Of a stretch of DNA of 50,708 bases, positions 23,680 to 31,936 are shown piece after piece; position 1 is the first letter of the stretch; every line of letters begins with the position of its first letter. A program made the translations under genes and the position numbers. This stretch comes from Novosphingobium organovorum (GTDB lineage Bacteria > Pseudomonadota > Alphaproteobacteria > Sphingomonadales > Sphingomonadaceae), in the NCBI RefSeq assembly GCF_022832435.1, contig NZ_JALHLF010000019.1, forward strand, positions 283 through 50,990. Reading direction: 5' to 3'. The notes under the pieces are model-generated. The model did no database searches and was not told the origin of the DNA. It saw only the letters and a program-made list of their open reading frames with translations.

Positions 23680-24717
23680 ATGAAGCGACCACACCACTCT
23701 CCGGTCGCAATGGATGAGGCGGAAATGACCGATCGCGCGGCACTGGAATCTGTCCTGGCGTGGCCCTCGCTGGCTTCACGCCGCTGGGAGGCCAGCCCTC
23801 TCGGCTTCCCCAACAGCCTGCCCAGCCACAGCGGGCTCGACGGCGAAGTCTGGCTGCTGCGCGCGGACGATGGCGCGATGCGGGTCGTCAAGCGGCGCCG
23901 CGCCGAAGACACCGCCATCGCCTTTTCCACCGCGCTCGCGGCCGCGCAGCGGGCCGCCGACCACGGCCTGGGCCCGCGCGTGCTCGACCATGACGACGCG
24001 CTGGAGGCCATCCTGTTCGAGCATCCCGGGCAAGGCTGGCGCTCGGCCGGACTGTCCGACCTGCTCGCGCCCGGCACGCTGGCCAAGGCCGCCACCGGGC
24101 TGCGCCAGTTTCACGCGCAGCCACACCTCGCACGGCCAGCCCCAGAGGTTCGCGCCGCAATGGCCCAGGCCGACCGGATCGCCGGCGACAGGCTCGGCGC
24201 GCTCGTGTCGGCCTGGCAACCGCTGCGCGAATGGGTCGCCCGGATCGAGCCCGCGCTGCAATCGGGCGCACCGGACGCGGTGCCGCTGCACCGCGAAGTG
24301 TTCGCCTCCAATTTCCTCATCGGCCCGCACGGCGATCTTCTCCTGATCGATTTCGACCACGCCGCCGATGGCGATCCGATGGCCGACCTTGCCGCGCTGG
24401 CGCTCGAGACGGCGCAGGTCGATGACGAACACGACACGCTCATCAACCTCTATTTCGGCAGGACGAGCCCCCACCTTCTCGCCCGCCTGCGGCTCCACGC
24501 CATCCTCGAGGACGTGCGCTGGGGGTGCTGGGCCTGGGAGCGCTATGCCTCCCCTTCCGCCCCCGCCATCGTCGATTACCTGACCTACGCCCGCATGCGG
24601 CTTGGCCGCGCCTTGCACCACGTGACGGCCTGGAACGCCGGGGATCGGCTGGGCGAGATTGCCCACGAGATTGCCGCCGCGCCCCGCGATCCGTTCCGAC
24701 GGAGCGCGCCGCTGTGA
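23680..24717 (+). CDS. Choline-kinase-like phosphotransferase with altered catalytic loop
   Basis: This protein of about 345 aa has the aminoglycoside-phosphotransferase/choline-kinase fold: a nucleotide-binding strand (MRVVKRRR), the catalytic loop LHREVFASNF and the metal segment LLLIDFDHAADGDPMADLAALALE. The Brenner motif is H-R-E-x-x-x-x-N, so the catalytic base Asp is replaced by Glu; activity may be changed or lost. Start choice is uncertain: ATG at 23680 (used here), or 23710, or 23725, the last with GAGG 5 nt upstream. It is divergent from the amidase gene. It is only distantly similar to the kinase encoded at 14594-15523. Confidence 0.8.
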   Translation: MKRPHHSPVAMDEAEMTDRAALESVLAWPSLASRRWEASPLGFPNSLPSHSGLDGEVWLLRADDGAMRVVKRRRAEDTAIAFSTALAAAQRAADHGLGPRVLDHDDALEAILFEHPGQGWRSAGLSDLLAPGTLAKAATGLRQFHAQPHLARPAPEVRAAMAQADRIAGDRLGALVSAWQPLREWVARIEPALQSGAPDAVPLHREVFASNFLIGPHGDLLLIDFDHAADGDPMADLAALALETAQVDDEHDTLINLYFGRTSPHLLARLRLHAILEDVRWGCWAWERYASPSAPAIVDYLTYARMRLGRALHHVTAWNAGDRLGEIAHEIAAAPRDPFRRSAPL

Positions 24718-24923
24718 AGACTTGCCGCCGCGCTGGTTGACGCGGGGCGCGGGCGCCGTCGAACGGGGCCTGCCCCCCCCTGGGTCCGTCACCGCGATGC
24801 ATCCACAAATTGCATCAATACATACAATCAATGGCTTAGCGAAAGTGGATGCGCGACCATAAGCTGGAAGCTGCATCGACAGCCCGCTTCGAAACATGGC
24901 TGCGATCCGCGGGAGAGACCTTC

Positions 24924-26390
24924 ATGCCCATCGATACCGCGCGTCCCGACGCGCATGGCCGCGCCTTTGCGGCTTCACCGACGCCGCTCCGCATCCTGCC
25001 CCGGATCGGCCCAGGGCGCGCGCGGCGTGCGAACCTTGTCCTGCGCGCCGGACTGTCGCTGGCCGCCGTGGCCAGCGGCCTTGGCGGCCAAGCGCACGCG
25101 CAGACGTCACGCGATGCGATCGCGATCCGCCAGCCTGCCAGCGACCAAGCGGACAGCCCCGTCGCACAGGACCCGCAGGTCTCCACGCCCGATTTTGGTC
25201 TGACCGGACACTGGGGCGGCCTGCGCGATGACCTGCACGCGGCCGGGATTGACATCTCGGGCAGCGTGTGGAGCGAAATCGCAGGCAATGTCTCGGGCGG
25301 AACGCGCAAGGACGTGACCCAGGTTTCGGGCTGGGCGATCAATCTGGACGGCGACACCGAGAAGCTGTTCGGGCTCGAGGGTGGCCACTTCCAGGTCTCG
25401 TTCACCAAGCGCCAGGGCCCCGACATCAACCAGCGCGCCGGGCTGGAAATGCTGCTCTCCCCGCAGGAGCAGTATTCGCGCGGGCAGACCTATCGCCTGT
25501 CCGAGCTGTGGTATCAGCAGCAACTCGGCCCGATCACCGACATCAAGCTGGGCCGCATGGGCATGGGCGACGATTTCGGCGCGCTGCCCTGCGAATTCCA
25601 GAACGTGAACTTCTGCGCCAACCAGATCGGCCCGCTGGTCGGCAATTACTGGTACAACAACCCGCTCGACCCGCTGGCCGTGCGCCTGCGCGTGAAGCCG
25701 GGCAAGTTCACCTTCATGGCCGGCGTGTTCCAGTCCAACCCCAACGACGAGAAGGAAGATGTCGCGCTCTACCACAAGGGCGCCAATGGCGTGACCGTGC
25801 CGATCGAGGCGGGATGGGCCTCGCTGGTGGGCGGGCTGCCCGGCTCCTATCGCGTCGGCGCCTGGTACAACACCGCGCGCGCCGACGATCTTCTGGACGA
25901 TGCCAACGGCCAGCCCTTCGCGATCAGCGGGCTCGATCCCGACCGCAAGCGGGGGCGCTACGGCGCCTACCTGCTGGCCCGCCAGCAAGTCACCGGAACC
26001 TACAAGGAAGGGCCACCGGGCCCCGAAACGACGCGCGGGCTCACCGTGTTCTTCAACGCGATGCAGGCCGATCGGCGCACCTCGCGCACCGACAGCCAGA
26101 TCGCCGCATGGCTGGTGTACACCGCTCCGTTTGCCGGACGGCCCCACGATTCGATCGGGCTTGCCGTCTCGCGCGAGAACGTGAACAGCCGCGCAGCGCT
26201 GTCCGAAACGCTCGCCGATCCCGCCAGCACCGCTCCCCGTGCGGAATACGCGAGCGAACTGCACTACGCCTTCGAAGTCGTGCCGCACTTCGTGCTCAGC
26301 CCCAATGTCCAGTACATCGTCCATCCCGGCGGCTATCCCGACCGGCACGACATCGTCGTCCTAGGCCTCAAGACCATGCTGGCGCTGTAA
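24924..26390 (+). CDS. OprB-family carbohydrate-selective porin
   Basis: This 488-aa outer-membrane beta-barrel has a long polar N-region and a hydrophobic signal core (LVLRAGLSLAAVASGLGGQAHAQ) ending near residue 60. The mature protein opens with the OprB pattern LTGHWGGLRDDLHAAGIDISGSV and contains KLGRMGMGDDFG and PCEFQNVNFCANQ, ending in a strand with terminal Leu. GGGAGAG upstream favours the ATG at 24924 over one 75 bp earlier. OprB porins pass sugars and sugar acids through the outer membrane. It lies upstream of the glucarate genes in the same direction, so acid-sugar entry is a plausible role. Confidence 0.9.
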   Translation: MPIDTARPDAHGRAFAASPTPLRILPRIGPGRARRANLVLRAGLSLAAVASGLGGQAHAQTSRDAIAIRQPASDQADSPVAQDPQVSTPDFGLTGHWGGLRDDLHAAGIDISGSVWSEIAGNVSGGTRKDVTQVSGWAINLDGDTEKLFGLEGGHFQVSFTKRQGPDINQRAGLEMLLSPQEQYSRGQTYRLSELWYQQQLGPITDIKLGRMGMGDDFGALPCEFQNVNFCANQIGPLVGNYWYNNPLDPLAVRLRVKPGKFTFMAGVFQSNPNDEKEDVALYHKGANGVTVPIEAGWASLVGGLPGSYRVGAWYNTARADDLLDDANGQPFAISGLDPDRKRGRYGAYLLARQQVTGTYKEGPPGPETTRGLTVFFNAMQADRRTSRTDSQIAAWLVYTAPFAGRPHDSIGLAVSRENVNSRAALSETLADPASTAPRAEYASELHYAFEVVPHFVLSPNVQYIVHPGGYPDRHDIVVLGLKTMLAL

Positions 26391-26488
26391 CGGCGGTCAG
26401 AGGCCGGGGAGTGATCCAATTGCGGTATCACAGCCATCAACCTTGGTGTTGGACGCTTCCCCCGGCCTTGGGCAACGATGGGCCGACT

Positions 26489-26521
26489 GGCACCGCCCCC
26501 CCCCCGCTCGGTGCCCCTTTT
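26489..26521 (+). terminator. Intrinsic terminator after oprB-type gene
   Basis: GGCACCG (26489-26495) pairs with CGGTGCC (26509-26515) around a loop that includes ten consecutive C residues, and is followed by CCTTTT. It ends the porin transcript before the beta-propeller gene. Confidence 0.7.
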
Positions 26522-26582
26522 GACCTTGCGATGAAATTTTCCAAAGGCGAGACGAGTTCGGCCCAAGCCGAACCAGGAGAGG

Positions 26583-27797
26583 ATGATGACAGATACCCCC
26601 GGCTTGTTCCCTGCCGCCTGCCGCCGCCGTGCGCTGATGAAGGCGTTCGCCTCGTGCGCCGTGGGCGCCGCGCTGGCCCCCGGCCTCGCCCCGACACTCG
26701 CCCGCGCGGCAAGCGCGACGCCAGCACGCGCATCGGGCGCGCTTCCCCCGCTCGAAGTGGCGGCCGTTTCACCCGATTTCCTGTGCAACGCCGTCGCCCT
26801 GACCCGCGACAACACGATGTTCCTGGGCCTGCCGCGCTGGCTCGGGATGGACGGCACCCCCTCGCTCGTGCGGGTCGACGAACACGGCGCGCTGCACAGC
26901 TTTCCCGGCGGCGAATGGAACGCCTGGCAGGCGGGCAAGGACCCGCGCAACGCGCTGGTGATGGTCAACGGCATTCACATTTTCGCCGACGACACGCTGT
27001 GGGTGGTCGATCAGGGCACCGCGGACCGCAAGCTGACGATGGCGGGGGCGCAAAAGCTGATCCAGTTCGACCCCACAAATGGCAAGGCGCTGCGCATCCT
27101 GCGCTTTGGCCCCGACATCCTGCCCGAAGGCGCGCAGATGAACGACCTGCGCATCCACGACAACCGCATCTACGTCACCGACAGCGGGCGCGGCGCGATC
27201 ATCGTGCACGACCTCGACACCGGCAAGACGCTGCGCCGGCTGAGCGGCAAGGCGCCGGTGATGGAAATTCCGGGCGAATGGCTGATGTCGGCCCCGGGCC
27301 ATCCGCTCGAGGATGCCAACGGTGTCAAGCCGCACGTCCAGTGCGACATGCTCGAACTCACCGCCGACGGCCAGTGGCTCTACTTCTGCACGCCGACCGG
27401 CCCGCTGCGGCGCGTTTCGACAAAGGCGCTGTGGGACACCAGGCTCGACGAGGATGCTCTGGCAGGGCAGGTTGAGACGGTCACGACGCTGCCAACGCTC
27501 ATGGGCACGACGATGGATAGCCTGGGCAACTTCTACTACACCGACATCACAACTCGCCGCATCATGGTGCTCACCCCCGGCGGCAAGCAGCTGGTGCTGG
27601 CTCAGGACCAGAGGCTGGTCGATGGCGACGCGATGTTCATCAGCGCCGATCGCCACCTCTACATGCCCTGCCCGCAGACCGAACGGCTGGCCGTGTTCAA
27701 CCAAGGCAAGAACGGCCTTCAACCGCCCTGGCAGATCTTCCGCCTCGCCCTGCCCGAAACCCTCGAGGGCCATCCGCTGGGCGTTGCGGTGCCCTGA
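26583..27797 (+). CDS. Secreted MRJP/yellow-like beta-propeller protein
   Basis: This 404-aa protein has an N-terminal export signal with a polar CRRRALMKAF stretch and hydrophobic core ending ARAAS (about residue 45); the arginines give it a Tat-like look but not a full twin-arginine motif. The mature part repeats beta-propeller blades, with LWVVDQG, KLIQFDPTNGK, MNDLRIHDNRIYVTDSG, GTTMDSLGNFYYTDI and DRHLYMPCPQTERLAV, as in the major royal jelly/yellow and SMP-30/gluconolactonase-like groups. AGGAGAGG directly precedes the ATGATG start. A periplasmic lactonase role beside acid-sugar genes is possible; it is not proven. Confidence 0.78.
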   Translation: MMTDTPGLFPAACRRRALMKAFASCAVGAALAPGLAPTLARAASATPARASGALPPLEVAAVSPDFLCNAVALTRDNTMFLGLPRWLGMDGTPSLVRVDEHGALHSFPGGEWNAWQAGKDPRNALVMVNGIHIFADDTLWVVDQGTADRKLTMAGAQKLIQFDPTNGKALRILRFGPDILPEGAQMNDLRIHDNRIYVTDSGRGAIIVHDLDTGKTLRRLSGKAPVMEIPGEWLMSAPGHPLEDANGVKPHVQCDMLELTADGQWLYFCTPTGPLRRVSTKALWDTRLDEDALAGQVETVTTLPTLMGTTMDSLGNFYYTDITTRRIMVLTPGGKQLVLAQDQRLVDGDAMFISADRHLYMPCPQTERLAVFNQGKNGLQPPWQIFRLALPETLEGHPLGVAVP

Positions 27798-27809
27798 CGC
27801 GAGTGGATT

Positions 27810-27974
27810 GATTCTGACATTTGAGCGCGCCCTCTCCGATAGGGTATCTCATTTCAGAATCGAACCACTAGAGCATTTTCCAGTCAGGTGGAATCACCAG
27901 ACGGTTCAGAAAATGCGTTAAAACAAACGCCTAGAGCGGTAGATCTGATACGATCTGATCGAAAACCGCTCTAG
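27810..27974. repeat. Composite intergenic element of three inverted repeats
   Basis: Three inverted repeats lie in series: GATTCTGA (27810-27817) with TCAGAATC (27854-27861); GCATTTTC (27873-27880) with GAAAATGC (27909-27916), containing an inner GGTG/CACC pair; and CTAGAGCGGT (27931-27940) with ACCGCTCTAG (27965-27974). It fills the gap between the beta-propeller gene and the convergent lysR gene and runs a few bases past the lysR stop region. CTAGAGC-bordered palindromes of this kind are, as I recall, dispersed in alphaproteobacterial intergenic DNA, so this may be a mobile non-coding repeat rather than a simple terminator. Confidence 0.75.
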
Positions 27975-28933
27975 TCCCCCGGTCCCGCGCCGCGCTCGTC
28001 CTTCGCCTCGCGCCTGAGCGGAGCGATCTCCTCGAGCAGCGCGGCGAGGGCCGGATTGTCGTTCCCCACCTTCCAGGCCAGATGCAGCTCGACCGGCTGC
28101 GCTGGCCGGATCCCGCTCAGCGAGCAGAACACGATGCCCTCGTAGCGCAGGTTCATCGCCGCCTGCGGGACGACCGCCACCCCCAGCCCCGCGCGCACCA
28201 GCGCGAGCACCGAGTGGACCTGGCTGACGTACTGGCTGAAATGCGGATTGATCCCCGCCCGGCTGAAGGCATGGGCCACCAGATCGTAGAAATAGCGCGC
28301 CTCGTCGGGCGCGAACATCACCACCGATTCGCTATCGAGCGCGGCGAGCGGCACGCTCTCTCCCTGGGCTAGCCCCTGCCCTGACCCCCGTGCCCCCCCT
28401 TGCGCCAGTCGGTGCCCTTCGGGCAACGCCAGGACCAGCGGCTCGGCCTCCACCCGGCGCGAGCGCAGCCCTTCGCGGGTCACCGGCGGGCGCAGCAGCC
28501 CGAAGTCGAGCTGCCCGGCGCCCAGCGCATCAAGCTGCGCGCTGCTGACCATCTCGCGAAGCTGCAGTTCGACTGCGGGAAAGCGCACCTGCCACTTGGC
28601 GATGGCGCGCGGCAGGAACTCGTACCCGGCCGCCGCGGTGAAGCCGATCGAGACGCTCCCCGCCTCGCCATGACTGACCCGCCGGGTCGAGATGCTGGCG
28701 TTTTCCACCAGCCGCAGGATCGTGCGCGCCTCGGGCAGCAGCTTGCGCCCCGCCGGGGTCAGGCGCACGCTGCGGTTGTTGCGCAGCAGCAGGGGCGCGC
28801 CGATCGCGTGTTCGAGCAGCTTGATCTGCCGGCTGAGCGGCGGCTGGGTCATGTTGAGGCGTTCCGCCGCACGGGTGAAATGCAGTTCCTCGGCGACCGC
28901 GACGAAGCACCGCAACTGGTTGAAATCAAGCAA
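27971..28933 (-). CDS. LysR-family regulator of glucarate genes
   Basis: This LTTR of about 320 aa opens with LDFNQLRCFVAVAEELHFTRAAERLNMTQPPLSRQIKLLEHAIGAPLLLR (HTH, residues 1-60, read in three stretches), followed by the effector-binding domain. It resembles the CatM/BenM-type regulators of aromatic and acid-sugar pathways. The start is uncertain: a TTG at 28933 begins at the conserved N-terminus; the longer frame upstream adds non-conserved sequence. A small insert rich in Gly and Gln (GGARGSGQGLAQGES) interrupts the effector domain. It is divergent from kdgD across 260 bp and should control the glucarate operon. Confidence 0.85.
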   Translation of the reverse strand: MLDFNQLRCFVAVAEELHFTRAAERLNMTQPPLSRQIKLLEHAIGAPLLLRNNRSVRLTPAGRKLLPEARTILRLVENASISTRRVSHGEAGSVSIGFTAAAGYEFLPRAIAKWQVRFPAVELQLREMVSSAQLDALGAGQLDFGLLRPPVTREGLRSRRVEAEPLVLALPEGHRLAQGGARGSGQGLAQGESVPLAALDSESVVMFAPDEARYFYDLVAHAFSRAGINPHFSQYVSQVHSVLALVRAGLGVAVVPQAAMNLRYEGIVFCSLSGIRPAQPVELHLAWKVGNDNPALAALLEEIAPLRREAKDERGAGPGD

Positions 28934-29050
28934 GGCACCAGCCCTTTTTCCGCAACGAAGCCGACGCCCCGCCAGGTCGGACCAAACCGTATCCGACCCC
29001 GGCGAACATACATACATCGTATCAATGGATGATCGCGCGATGCCTATCGG

Positions 29051-29065
29051 CATCATGACCTGATG
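29051..29065. promoter_or_regulatory. LysR box candidate upstream of kdgD
   Basis: CATCA-TGACC-TGATG is a 15-bp inverted repeat with 5-bp arms and 5-bp spacer, the usual LTTR geometry, midway in the lysR/kdgD divergent region. Half-sites (CATCATCAT) recur near 29091. The rest of the 260-bp region is AT-richer than its neighbours, as expected for promoters. Confidence 0.45.
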
Positions 29066-29193
29066 GCAATATGGTGCGGAACCGATCGCATCATCATACC
29101 AATTCTGGATCACTGAATGCCCTAATTGGCTTTTACCTATATGCACGAGCACCGTAGTCTGGCCCCAAGAACACAGTATGGAGATGCCAAAAG

Positions 29194-30108
29194 ATGAGCC
29201 GTTACACCCCAGCCGAATTGGGCCAGGTGCTGGGCGCGGGGCTGCTGTCCTTCCCGATCACGCATTTCGCCCAGGACTTCTCCTTCGATGAAAAGGCCTA
29301 CCGCGAAAACCTCGAATGGCTCTCGACCTACCCGGTCGCCGGTCTGTTCGCTGCGGGCGGGACGGGCGAGTTCTTCTCGCTGACCAACGCCGAGGTCGTC
29401 ACCGTGGTCAAGGCCGCGGTCGAGCAGATCGCGGGCCGGGTTCCGGTGATCGCTCCGGCCGGCGGCAGCACCGCGCAGGCGATCGAGCTGGCCCAGGCGG
29501 CCGAAGCCAGTGGTGCGGACGGCATCCTGCTGTTCCCGCCCTACCTCACCGAATGCGACACGCGCGGCGTGGCCGATCACGTCATCCGCGTGTGCCAGTC
29601 GACCAAGCTGGGCGTCTCGGTCTACAGCCGCGCCAACGCCAAGCTGACCGACGAACACGTCGCGCGCATCGCCGACGCCTGCCCCAACCTCATCGGCTAC
29701 AAGGACGGCGTGGGCGAGATCGAGCGCATGACGCGCATCTACAACCGCCTGGGTGATCGCCTCACCTACATCGGCGGCTTGCCCACCGCCGAAACCTTCG
29801 CGCTGCCCTATCTCGAAATGGGCGTGACCACTTACTCCTCGGCCGTGTTCAACTTCCTGCCCGGCTGGGCGCTGGAGTTCTACAAGGCGGTGCGCGCGCG
29901 CGACCGCGCCACGGTCGACCGCGAACTGCGCGAGTTCATCATTCCCTACACCCGCATTCGCGATCGCTGCGCGGGCTACGCGGTGTCGATCGTCAAGGCG
30001 GGCATGACCGCGATCGGTCGCCCGGCTGGCCCCGTGCGCACGCCGCTGCTCGACCTCAGCGAAGCCGAAGTGGCCGAACTCAAGGCCTTGATCGGGGACC
30101 GCGCGTGA
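29194..30108 (+). CDS. kdgD: 5-dehydro-4-deoxyglucarate dehydratase
   Basis: This 304-aa DapA-fold lyase is close to known 5-keto-4-deoxyglucarate dehydratases in length and sequence. It has [12 protein letters not shown] (GTGE, about 56-59), Tyr144 in VSVYSR and the Schiff-base Lys170 in IGYKDGVG. It dehydrates and decarboxylates 5-dehydro-4-deoxy-D-glucarate to 2,5-dioxopentanoate. It is the first gene of the operon and its stop overlaps the next start (GTGA), with the following dehydrogenase using its product. Control by the divergent LysR gene is expected. Confidence 0.94.
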   Translation: MSRYTPAELGQVLGAGLLSFPITHFAQDFSFDEKAYRENLEWLSTYPVAGLFAAGGTGEFFSLTNAEVVTVVKAAVEQIAGRVPVIAPAGGSTAQAIELAQAAEASGADGILLFPPYLTECDTRGVADHVIRVCQSTKLGVSVYSRANAKLTDEHVARIADACPNLIGYKDGVGEIERMTRIYNRLGDRLTYIGGLPTAETFALPYLEMGVTTYSSAVFNFLPGWALEFYKAVRARDRATVDRELREFIIPYTRIRDRCAGYAVSIVKAGMTAIGRPAGPVRTPLLDLSEAEVAELKALIGDRA

Positions 30109-31691
30109 GCGTGGAACTGACCGGACGGATGCTCATCGGCGCGCGCGCGGTGATGGGCTCCAACGGCAGCCACAAGGCGATCGATCCGGCCAGCGGGGAA
30201 ACGCTCGAACCGGCCTATGGCCTTGCCAGCGAAGCCGAGGTCGAAGCCGCCTGCGCGCTCGCCTGGGCCGCTTTTGACACCTACCGCGAGACCGGCCTTG
30301 CCGAACGCGCCGCGTTTCTCGAGGCTTGTGCCGACGAGATCGAGGCGCTCGGCGATGCCCTGATCGCGCGGGCCTGCGCCGAAAGCGGATTGCCCCGTGC
30401 GCGGATCGAGGGCGGGCGTGGCCGCACCTGCGGCCAGCTTCGCCTGTTCGCGCAGGTCGTGCGCGAAGGCTCGTGGCTCGGCGCGCGGATCGACCCGGCG
30501 ATGCCCGAACGCCAGCCCCTGCCCCGTGCGGACCTGCGCCAGCGGATGATCGCGCTGGGGCCGGTGGCGGTGTTTGGCGCCAGCAACTTTCCGCTCGCCT
30601 TCTCGGTCGCGGGCGGGGACACCGCCTCGGCGCTGGCGGCGGGCTGCCCGGTCGTCATCAAGGCGCACAACGCGCATCCCGGCACGTCCGAACTCGTCGG
30701 CCTCGCCCTGCAAAAGGCCGTCGCGCGCTGCGCCATGCCCGAAGGCACCGTCTCGCTGATCTTCGGCGCGGGAACCGCGGCCGGAACCCAGCTGGTGAGC
30801 GACGCGCGGATCAAGGCGGTCGGCTTCACCGGCTCGCGCGGTGGCGGCACCGCGCTGATGCACGTCGCCGCGGCCCGCCCCGAGCCCATCCCGGTCTACG
30901 CCGAAATGAGCAGCATCAACCCGGTCTATCTCCTGCCCGAAGCGCTCGCCGCGCGCGCCGAGGCGCTGGGCAAGGCCTTCGTCGGATCGCTGACGATGGG
31001 GGCGGGCCAGTTCTGCACCAATCCCGGCCTGCTCCTGGCCATCGAAGGCGACGCGCTCGAGCGTTTCGTCGCCGCCGCGGTGGCCGCGATGCACGAGGCG
31101 GGCGCGAGCGTCATGCTCACGCCGGGCATTGCCTCTGCCTATGCCGCTGGCGTCGAACGGCTGGCCGGGCATCCCCAGGTCGAAACGCTGGCGCGCGGTC
31201 TTGCCGGCGAAGGCCCCAACCGCTGCCAGGCGGGCTGGTTCGCGACCGATGCCGACACCTTCCTCGCCGACGAGGCCCTTCAGGAAGAAGTCTTCGGCGC
31301 CGCCTCGCTGCTGATCCGCTGCCGCGACCTCGACCAGATGAAGGCCCTGAGCGAACATCTCGAAGGCCAGCTCACCGCGACGCTCCAGCTCGACACGGGC
31401 GATATCGCAGCGGTGCGTACCTTGCTTCCGGTGCTCGAACGCAAGGCCGGGCGCATTCTGGCCAACGGCTGGCCGACCGGGGTCGAAGTGTGCCACGCCA
31501 TGGTCCACGGCGGGCCGTTCCCGGCCACTTCGGACAGCCGCACGACATCGGTCGGGACACGCGCGATCGCGCGGTTCCTGCGCCCGGTGTGCTATCAGGA
31601 CCTGCCCGAGGCGCTCTTGCCCGAAGCGCTCCACGCCGCCAACCCGCTTGGCCTGTGGCGCCGGACCGACGGAGAACTGGCCCGTGCATGA
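30105..31691 (+). CDS. 2,5-dioxovalerate (2-oxoglutarate semialdehyde) dehydrogenase
   Basis: This 528-aa aldehyde dehydrogenase is of the 2-oxoglutarate-semialdehyde type, longer than classical ALDH (about 490). Catalytic residues are Asn161 ([20 protein letters not shown]), Lys186, Glu267 ([11 protein letters not shown]) and the nucleophile Cys304 (GQFCTNPG). The [14 protein letters not shown] and EMSSINPV stretches are characteristic of this subgroup. It oxidises the KdgD product to 2-oxoglutarate with NAD(P)+. The GTG start overlaps the kdgD stop by 4 bp. It is followed by a 245-bp gap with long hairpins before the transporter gene. Confidence 0.93.
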   Translation: MSVELTGRMLIGARAVMGSNGSHKAIDPASGETLEPAYGLASEAEVEAACALAWAAFDTYRETGLAERAAFLEACADEIEALGDALIARACAESGLPRARIEGGRGRTCGQLRLFAQVVREGSWLGARIDPAMPERQPLPRADLRQRMIALGPVAVFGASNFPLAFSVAGGDTASALAAGCPVVIKAHNAHPGTSELVGLALQKAVARCAMPEGTVSLIFGAGTAAGTQLVSDARIKAVGFTGSRGGGTALMHVAAARPEPIPVYAEMSSINPVYLLPEALAARAEALGKAFVGSLTMGAGQFCTNPGLLLAIEGDALERFVAAAVAAMHEAGASVMLTPGIASAYAAGVERLAGHPQVETLARGLAGEGPNRCQAGWFATDADTFLADEALQEEVFGAASLLIRCRDLDQMKALSEHLEGQLTATLQLDTGDIAAVRTLLPVLERKAGRILANGWPTGVEVCHAMVHGGPFPATSDSRTTSVGTRAIARFLRPVCYQDLPEALLPEALHAANPLGLWRRTDGELARA

Positions 31692-31694
31692 CCT

Positions 31695-31745
31695 CTGGCC
31701 GCCGTACGCTTCCAACCCAACACCCCCCGCGCGTACGGCGGCCAG
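31695..31745. repeat. 15-bp inverted repeat after dehydrogenase gene
   Basis: CTGGCCGCCGTACGC (31695-31709) and GCGTACGGCGGCCAG (31731-31745) form a perfect 15-bp stem with a 21-nt loop, beginning 4 nt after the dehydrogenase stop. There is no T-run. It probably stabilises the upstream mRNA or terminates part of the transcripts before the transporter and gudD genes. Confidence 0.85.
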
Positions 31746-31764
31746 ACCAGCGCGACGAAAGCCC

Positions 31765-31823
31765 GGTGCCCCCGGTGCGGGATACTTGCCCCGGCGGCAA
31801 GACACCCTCCCCACCGGGGCACC
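31765..31823. repeat. Nested hairpins upstream of transporter gene
   Basis: GGTGCCCCCGGTG (31765-31777) pairs with CACCGGGGCACC (31812-31823) apart from one bulged C, and encloses a smaller perfect hairpin CTTGCC-ccggc-GGCAAG (31785-31801). Together with the preceding 15-bp stem this makes a structured intercistronic block in which I see no gene. Confidence 0.8.
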
Positions 31824-31936
31824 TAGCCCCGATCGCCCGCAAGGACGAACCTGCTCGCAGCCGCCCCAAGCGCGGTGAATAAAGACAACGGCGTTGCGGC
31901 ACGAACCGCCGGACGCGAACAGAACGGGAGAGTGGC

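Noticed and set aside
22266..23717. Plus-strand frame opposite the amidase gene
   Set aside because: The minus strand has a complete amidase with triad residues and a ribosome site; the opposite frame is Arg/Gly-rich without any motif.
25268..27475. 735-codon plus-strand frame spanning the porin and propeller genes
   Set aside because: It crosses a terminator and overlaps two recognised secreted proteins in other frames; composition is shadow-like.
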